Below, piece after piece: positions 57,745 to 64,000 of a stretch of 64,000 nucleotides of DNA. This DNA is from Magicicada septendecula (Eukaryota > Arthropoda > Insecta > Hemiptera > Cicadidae): positions 22,338,620 through 22,402,619 of the forward strand of contig CM068373.1 of NCBI GenBank assembly GCA_034769895.1, in the 5' to 3' direction. The notes beneath the pieces are model-generated. The model searched no databases. It was not told where the DNA came from and saw only the letters and a list, made by a program, of their open reading frames with translations. A program made the translations under genes and the position numbers. Position 1 is the stretch's first letter; the number at the start of each line of letters is the position of its first letter.

Positions 57745-58565
57745 TAATCTCCTTCTTCTTCTCCTCTTTGAGGATTAGGTTACATAAACCTCTTCTGGCA
57801 ACCATCTCATCCTCGGACGACCCAGGTCTCTTCTACCACTGTCTTTATAGTTCACTGCTGCTTTCGGCAATCCTTTCTCTGTCATCCTTTGCAGATGATC
57901 CCACCATTGTCTTCTGTAAATTAAAATAATTTTATATTTTCATTTGTGTCCTTTGCTTCGACTTCTGCTTCTGATATCTTCATTCTTTATTCTTTCATAC
58001 AATGTATAATTTAAAGTATTTTGAAAAAACTGCATTTCAGCACTTTGAATCTTACCGCATTCCTTTTTTGTCATGACCGACGCCTCATTCGCATAAATCG
58101 ATCTAGGCATTGCAGTTGTCTTATAAAATTTTATCTTTGTGCTGTCTCTTGTTTTATTTCCAAGATTTCTATCAGTCGTACTACAAACATTCCCAAATTT
58201 ATTGGACTTCTCTCTTATATCATATTCAGACTCATAGCTTACTGCACAGCCGAGATATTTCAAGCGACTCACTTGTTCTAAAGTGATGTTGTTTATCTTA
58301 GTCCTTACTGCATATTTACCTTTAAAAGCTTCAAAGGTTTTGGTATTTCTTACTGAAATTGAGAGTGAGTACTCTCTTGCAATTTCTTGTAATTGAAACA
58401 TAATTCTTTGTAAATCATCCTCGACTTCTTGAGTAACAACTATGTCATCCGCATATAGCAGCGAACCCTTACAAATTGATTTGTTAAGCTGTATTCCCGG
58501 AGTCACTCTGGATGTCCATGCTTTCAACATGTCATCAATAACTAATTTATGTGCATATTGTCAAT
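57745..58565 (-). pseudogene. LINE reverse transcriptase C-terminal half, 5'-truncated
   Basis: The minus-strand frame from ~58560: D-D-M-L-K-A-W, L-Y-A-D-D-I-V-V-T-Q (motif C intact), L-K-Y-L-G-C-A-V, K-I-K-F-Y-K-T-T-A-M-P-R-S-I-Y, R-I-K-N-E-D-I-R. A single TGA at 57940-57942, then in the same frame W-W-D-H-L-Q-R-M and G-R-P-R-M-R-W-L-P. The 3' end is an (AAG/GAG)n-like repeat at ~57750. The least decayed LINE in the window. Confidence 0.8.
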
Positions 58566-58895
58566 ACACCTATTTTGACAAATCAGTCACAGGGAAAACG
58601 GTACAGAGGAATGTGACAGTAAAGAATTATATGTCACTAAATTTCACTTAAGGTTTACCACATTTCCACATGTAATATCTGCGCAAAGTGATTGCATTCA
58701 TACTGACCTACATAATGCACTTCGTTGTGGACAAACGGTTGTCCCACACCGATCGACCGTTCTACTTATGTCGCAGAGAATACTAGCCCAGCTAATGCTG
58801 TTCAATGTCACTGCGAAACGAGCCTGAAATTTATTTAGAAGAAAAATTTACAATTCAAAATGCAGTAAATCGAACTACATTTTAAAATGCACTAG
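58566..58895. other. Non-coding stretch
   Basis: Nothing recognised. Confidence 0.4.
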
Positions 58896-59377
58896 TGTTA
58901 CGACGGTCTACCTCGTATGGCACAACGGGAAACAAAACACAAGACGCCAATGAAATCACTAATAACCAGCTTATCACAATTAAAAATTAATTTGTAATCA
59001 ACAAGATGGTCTCTTACAACAATTGAAGTTAAATTGTCCGCACGCAATAATAATGTCAACTATAAAGAATTCCGCACTAATCAGAACACAACAACACTTC
59101 GCTACAAACACTCGATCATAAACTTCGTAAAGGAATCGCTCAACACCACTGAACTGACAAGGCGGCTGTTGTGACTTTTTATAGTTAGCGCGCGCCTTCT
59201 AGAAATCTTCCATCCTCAACGTGAACGCCACTTAAAGCGTATTCAAGTGTTCTGTAGAGTAATCTGGAACGTACTTGAACGCGGCCTTGACTGAGGCAAC
59301 ACTTGCCACACTAGTCGGGTGACGGGTCTAGGACGCTCACGGCTATTCTTCGCGGGTTCGATACGATTGTCGTTACA
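58896..59377 (-). repeat. Solo LTR, Gypsy-like family, minus orientation
   Basis: TGTTACGAC.. to ..GTCGTTACA. Matches 59541-60023 in reverse (GAGGATG.AAGATTT, TTTG.AGCGAAGTGTTG, ATTAGTGCGGAATTCTTT.TAGTTGACATTATTATT). No perfect duplication: GCACT is adjacent on the right and 2 bases off on the left. Confidence 0.75.
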
Positions 59378-59540
59378 GCACTTTTATTTCTAAAAATCCA
59401 CTCTTTTTAAATATTTGTCTGGTGTTAGAATTAAAGTGCAGCAACGTACCTTACTCTTAACAACAGCGTCTACAAGAAACTCCGTGGACCACAATGTAGT
59501 CACACCATTCAATCCAAGGTACACAGCATTCACAATGTAT

Positions 59541-60023
59541 TGTAACGAGAATCCTATGGAACAGCCCAGAATATTCTCCCCCCCCCAAGTGTGCCAGGTG
59601 CCGCGTTTAAGTTTGTTCTAGACTCTTCAAGAGGCCACTTGGGATACGCATTAGCGTCAGCATTATGTGGCGTGCACATTGAGGATGCAAGATTTTTAAC
59701 AGGCGTGCGCTACATATAAAAAAAACCATAGCAGACGACTTATGAGTCCAGTGGTGTAGAGCACTGTTTTTAGCGCGGATTTGTAGCGTTTCTTGTAGTA
59801 GAGTGTTTGCAGCGAAGTGTTGTGTTCTAATTAGTGCGGAATTCTTTGTAGTTGACATTATTATTACATGTGGACAATTTTTACTTGAATTGTTGTAGGA
59901 GACTATCTTATTGATTACAAATTTTTAATTGTGATAATTACAGCCGGTTATTAGTGATCTCATTGGTGTCTTGTATTTCGTTATCCACTGTACCATACGA
60001 CGATCAGTGAGCCCGTCGTAAAA
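59541..60023 (+). repeat. Solo LTR, Gypsy-like family, plus orientation, 4-bp duplication
   Basis: TGTAACGAG.. to ..GTCGTAAAA (last C changed), flanked by GTAT at 59537-59540 and 60024-60027. Contains CTACATATAAAA as probable TATA region at ~59708-59719. Confidence 0.75.
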
Positions 60024-60027
60024 GTAT

Positions 60028-60639
60028 TTTGAACATTGTAATTGTAATTGCTCATGCATTCGATTCAAAATTAATTCTTGAAAAAGACAATTATTTATTA
60101 CGTAATATAGAGATTTAACTCTTACAAAGTAGTAGCAATTATTAAGTAAATAACTTATTCCGATATTATCGAAACTTATATAATACATACGCCTGTGCTG
60201 CCAGAAACAAAATAAACTGGCGAATGTCTGCAAACCAACGTTAATCAGTGTCATTATATTTTTGAGCTTCTTCACGACATTTTAAAAGAGTTATTTTGTT
60301 TCTCTCGGCAATAACACCATTTGTACACATTCTGTTTCCTTTAATAATCTTACTACTACTTTTAACATACATATAGTGTATAGAGGTTGCTTTAAAGAAA
60401 GTGTACATAAACGGGTTCATTGATGTACAGTTCAAACAAACTGAAGCTTGTGTCTGGTCTTAGGCATTCGAAATAAGAATCTTCAAACGGGCATCGGTAA
60501 ACTCAAAATATTTCCAGTGAATTATTTTGGCAACATATCCTTTTGGCGTAAAAAAGATGTTGTCTAAGTCGCTACCGTGTAATTGTAAAAAAAATTGTTA
60601 ATACATTACACTTTGTGACAGACTAGATTAACTAAGCAT
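60028..60639. other. Non-coding stretch
   Basis: Nothing recognised. Confidence 0.4.
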
Positions 60640-60785
60640 GAGCCCTTGTCTCGGCTCATTTTCAGATTAAAGTCGTTATGATAAAATGTAATGTCCCAAT
60701 CACATGCAATTTACGAGTTTTTGTAGTGATTTCTATCTGAAGATGAGCCGATGAACTTGAAAGCGGTCATCATGACTTAATTAGA
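60640..60785. repeat. Inverted arms with decayed hammerhead motifs
   Basis: Left arm ..ATGAGCCCTTGTCTCGGCTCATTTTCAG (60644-60668) is partly the complement of right arm CTGAAGATGAGCCGATG.. (60737 onward). The right arm has CUGAAGA and GAAA with weak stems and an altered stem III. The left arm has CUGAAAA. Confidence 0.5.
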
Positions 60786-61599
60786 GTAAAGTACAATTAA
60801 TTAAGGTTTATAGTGAGCACTAAATAACCAATAAAGTAAAGTTACTTTACAATATTGCTTATTAGTTACTACACTTACACAAAAATTATATAACTATATT
60901 TTTTTCTAAAAACCATTTAATGAGTTTCTTTTATTTATTATTTATACATACGTAAGGCATTTACAAACAAAAATAAATTGTCAACTGCTTTGTTATGTGC
61001 CATTGCTGTGGGTGGCTTCTGCGTAAAACGAAGATTTTAAAATATTGTTCAAGTTTTTTCGTAACCAACTTTGAACCATTTAAAAACAAGTGCACGATTC
61101 TTTGAAAACCTCACAGATTTTAAGCAACCTAAATCTAAACATTTGGTGACTAAGCACATGTAGGCAATACGCAAGAACTTTTTTTGAAGTGATTAGGTCA
61201 CAACGATTGAATAAGAATCGCAAATGAACATACCAGGGAAGCCATGATAAGGGAATACGATTGTAAGGTGTTTAATAATATTTAATGTTATGATTTCGTT
61301 TACCCAAATATTGTAAACATTATATACATTATGTATATAATATTATAAACATTATAAACATTATGAAGCTGGCAAGTCAGATACGTTAAGTAACATTACT
61401 GGATATTTGTGTTGTTGAAGAATAGTATAACTATATCAATTTTTTAATAAAGACGTAAACCTATTTCTACGTATTATTTTCAAGTAGACGTTGGAGTTTT
61501 CTCGTTTATTAATAATTATAATTCATGTAAAATTAATTTTCTTCCTCTGGCATGAACACACTTCTATTTTGAATTGAGGAATGTGGTATTATTTAACGA
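60786..61599. other. AT-rich non-coding stretch
   Basis: Short ATTATA/TAAACATT repeats near 61320-61370. Nothing else. Confidence 0.4.
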
Positions 61600-62150
61600 G
61601 GTAACCATACTTTTTCCTATTTGTATCGGCCATCTGAGGACCACATGCCAATTTCAAGTCTTTATTCCTTGTTCTTTTCTTTTTCTCCATTATTCTTTCA
61701 TCTTTTCACTATGTCTTTCCTTCCTGTCTTTAGTCCACTTTGAAACTGCTTTTCTCTCTCTCTCTTCTTCTGGACTCCCTACATTTTTAATACTGTTGCA
61801 GATAAAACGTCTCTTTCATTGATTCTTTTGCGTTTGTATTATTTTTTTAAATCTTTGTTGACTTCTTTAATACAATTTGATGTTGACTTCTTTCCCGACA
61901 TATATTTGAAAATCTGTCGTCTACATATTATAATCTACTGTCGTCCATTCTATATAAATGTCCAAAAAATAATAGGCTTCTTTTTCTCACTATTTCTGTT
62001 ATATTTTCTATACTTTGATATATTTCATCATTACTTCTTAATTTCCAAACTTCTGAAGTTTTTTAAAGCCTAGTATTTTCCTAATAATTTGTCTTTTCAA
62101 TATTTCTAGTTCGTCTAAATCGTAATTCATTTTATTTTATAAATTAAAAT
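61600..62150 (-). pseudogene. LINE C-terminal domain remnant
   Basis: Minus-strand counterpart of 46041-46545: L-E-I-L-K-R-Q-I-I-R-K-I-L-G, N-D-E-I-Y-Q-S-I-E-N, G-K-K-S-T-S-N-C-I-K-E-V and R-K-E-R-H-S-E-K-M-K, with many stops. Confidence 0.65.
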
Positions 62151-62949
62151 TTCATTTGACTTATTTAAGATATTAATAGTGTTTTTTGTGCTGTGCCACT
62201 CAATATTGGTTTCTTAAAATTTTACAACATATAAACATATTTAATAAAGGCTTCTTACAACAGGACATATAAACCTAGATATTTTTAAAGGCATTAGAGA
62301 CAACTCCCTTTAATACAGGAAAAACAATATTTTACACAAATGAACTCTTCAGTGCCAAATCTCCGATAACGACAAAGTGTCGCTCATCAAAAATTGACTG
62401 CCTGGCTTCAAAAAGAGTCTGTGATTGGTCGGCGTATTTTGTCGCTGATCTGGATGCCGGTATAATTATAGACCACAGTCTGTCAGGAGCACCTGGATTA
62501 CAAGAAACGCGACGAGCATTGTGTAACCTTTACCGCTCACATAACACCCGCAAGCAGTCGCCTAGCAACATGTGTACCTATAATGTCTTCAACGTACCAG
62601 GATCACAATTTTTTTACCAGCTCACTTTTTGAAGCCTAATCTACAGTATCACACAATAGGGACGTGATTGAAGAGAATATTCCAATAACTGAAAGTAGTG
62701 TACTTCAGCTGTCTTATTTTCGCACCAATCGGGAACTGGATAAAACTACAGCCGTTACTATGAAAGGAAACTGCAGTTTCACATTTTCTGCCCACGTGGC
62801 TCATATTTCTCCTTTACTTCAAGATGCAACCATGGTTCAGAAAACAACAATCTTTAATCGTAAATCTGCATTATTTTAACTTTCTCAACTTGTAGGTTAC
62901 AGCTTACAGAATCAATAACAGAAACCAAAGTCACTTACCTCTAACAAAT
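62151..62949. other. Non-coding stretch
   Basis: Nothing recognised; short frames lack domains. Confidence 0.4.
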
Positions 62950-63555
62950 TGTAAAGTCATCATCATCATCTTCAAGGACTAAACCAAGGATGATTTATTC
63001 CGGTCTCAAATAGGCAAAGATTAGAGCTGGTCACTCCAGCGCTTCCTCTGACGTCCCACACCGCTCCGTCCCCTCGGCTTATAGTTCCATAGTTGTTTGG
63101 GGATGCGCAGTCATCCATTCGTCAAAGATGTTCCCACCAATTCAGCCGATACTACGCAATCCTGTAGAGTATACTCATAACATTCAGTTCCTACCGTATA
63201 TCTGTGTTTCTTCTATGACCATAGAGAGTATACCCTGCCACGTGCCTGGGTAATCTCATTTCAGCCGCTTGGATGAATGGATGAAACTAGCCTGGCTTTT
63301 TGTTAGAAACAAATTCTCAGAATCATAAAGAAGTGTGGGAAGAGCCACCGCCTTGTAGAATTTTAATCGTGTTCCTTTACTTGCTGACTTAAGAGTTCGC
63401 CTAATGGTCCCGCACATAAGGTTGAACTTATTCATCTTATTCACAACGCCGTTGCTTGCATTATAAGACACATTGTAGCCCAGGTATTCAAAATCAGTGG
63501 ACCTCTTGGCAATATTATGGAAACTGACTTTTAAAATTTCCTGCGATGCCCACAC
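62950..63555 (-). pseudogene. LINE reverse transcriptase C-terminal remnant
   Basis: The frame down from 63555: V-S-F-H-N-I-A-K-R-S-T-D-F-E-Y-L-G-Y-N-V, M-C-G-T-I-R-R-T-L-K and L-K-F-Y-K-A-V-A-L-P-T-L-L-Y. After stops it continues P-R-H-V-A-G-Y-T-L-Y-G-H-R-R, W-W-E-H-L and ends in GATGATGATGAT at ~62960-62970. Same LINE type as 31039-31790. Confidence 0.75.
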
Positions 63556-64000
63556 GAAGTCAATGGTAAAAGCAAGTCAAAGTTTGTACTGAACGCTAGC
63601 GCCAACGATTCTGCTGCCAATACTAAGCTGCCTATAACTGGATATGTTGGGCTTGATGTAGCTGCTTCTTAACAAATCGGTTCCAAGCGCTTACACTCAA
63701 GGCGCTAAACCCGGCCCACGTCCCAGCGTGCGATTTCCTACCATAAGAAAATGTAAACTACAATAGTTTCATGTACGCTTGAGATAACAATGACAGATTT
63801 AAAACTTATAATTAACGTCATTCAATGGCTACGCTGTTTCCACAAACATATTTAATTGTAATATATTTACTTAAAATTATTCACAATTATTTAAAATATT
63901 TTATATTTTTTTATTGAACTGCCAAATCTCTTGGTAGAATTTTACTAAAAATTATGTTTGTTGCCGTTCTAATAAAAATCACTGTACAGTAGTTACTTAG
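63556..64000. other. Non-coding stretch to window end
   Basis: Nothing recognised. Confidence 0.4.

Overview
The window looks like nuclear DNA of an insect or other arthropod, probably one with a large, repeat-rich genome. The evidence is one small secreted cysteine-rich gene with a long intron, long AT-rich non-coding stretches, invertebrate-type transposable elements (BEL/Pao, Gypsy-like LTRs, Penelope-like, LINEs, Helitron, Helentron, Mutator-like, piggyBac-like, Harbinger) and microsatellites. I cannot name the species. Nothing bacterial, and no CRISPR, rRNA or tRNA gene, was seen.

Layout. 0-17 kb: a two-exon host gene (exons 1023-1218 and 16579-16697, plus strand) for a small secreted 12-cysteine protein like insect fungal protease inhibitors / single-IGFBP-domain proteins. 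Its ~15.4 kb intron holds convergent LINE tails, a ~160 bp tandem satellite, a (CA)59 tract, hammerhead-bearing direct repeats, an 8.5 kb antisense BEL/Pao composite with target-site duplication CTTGG inserted in a LINE, and a Helitron. 17-24.4 kb: fossils of a Mutator-like transposase, a Helentron (helicase plus endonuclease), two poly(A)-tailed retroelement ends, a piggyBac-like C-terminus, a Penelope RT scrap and a long LTR. 24.4-29.9 kb: a second BEL/Pao copy that has lost RT and RNase H. 30-36 kb: a hammerhead motif, a LINE tail and a solo LTR split by a 2.6 kb element. 37.6-39.3 kb: a Penelope-like element with a 13-bp duplication. 39.4-44.4 kb: AT-rich, nothing recognised. 44.5-50.5 kb: Gypsy-like LTR/gag remnants, a Harbinger remnant, a LINE tail, a second Penelope-like element (12-bp duplication). 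50.5-64 kb: more LINE tails, a tandem hammerhead array, a histone-type 3' stem-loop, a second Helitron, two very short hammerhead inverted-repeat elements, a (TC)n tract and two opposed solo LTRs.

The unifying signal is self-cleaving RNA. At least ten places on both strands carry a recognisable hammerhead ribozyme core (CUGANGA, stem II, GAAA, short palindromic stem III, UH site). They sit at the inverted termini of Penelope-like elements, in direct-repeat form, in a ~158 bp tandem array resembling animal retrozymes, and in 200-230 bp palindromic units with no protein but with 12-14 bp flanking repeats. Those short units are my best candidate for a little-described system: minimal Penelope-derived non-autonomous elements made of two back-to-back ribozymes.

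Almost every element coding region here is broken by stops, frameshifts or lost catalytic residues, so the window is mainly a record of old insertions around one apparently intact host gene. All calls come from reading the sequence; no search or folding program was run.
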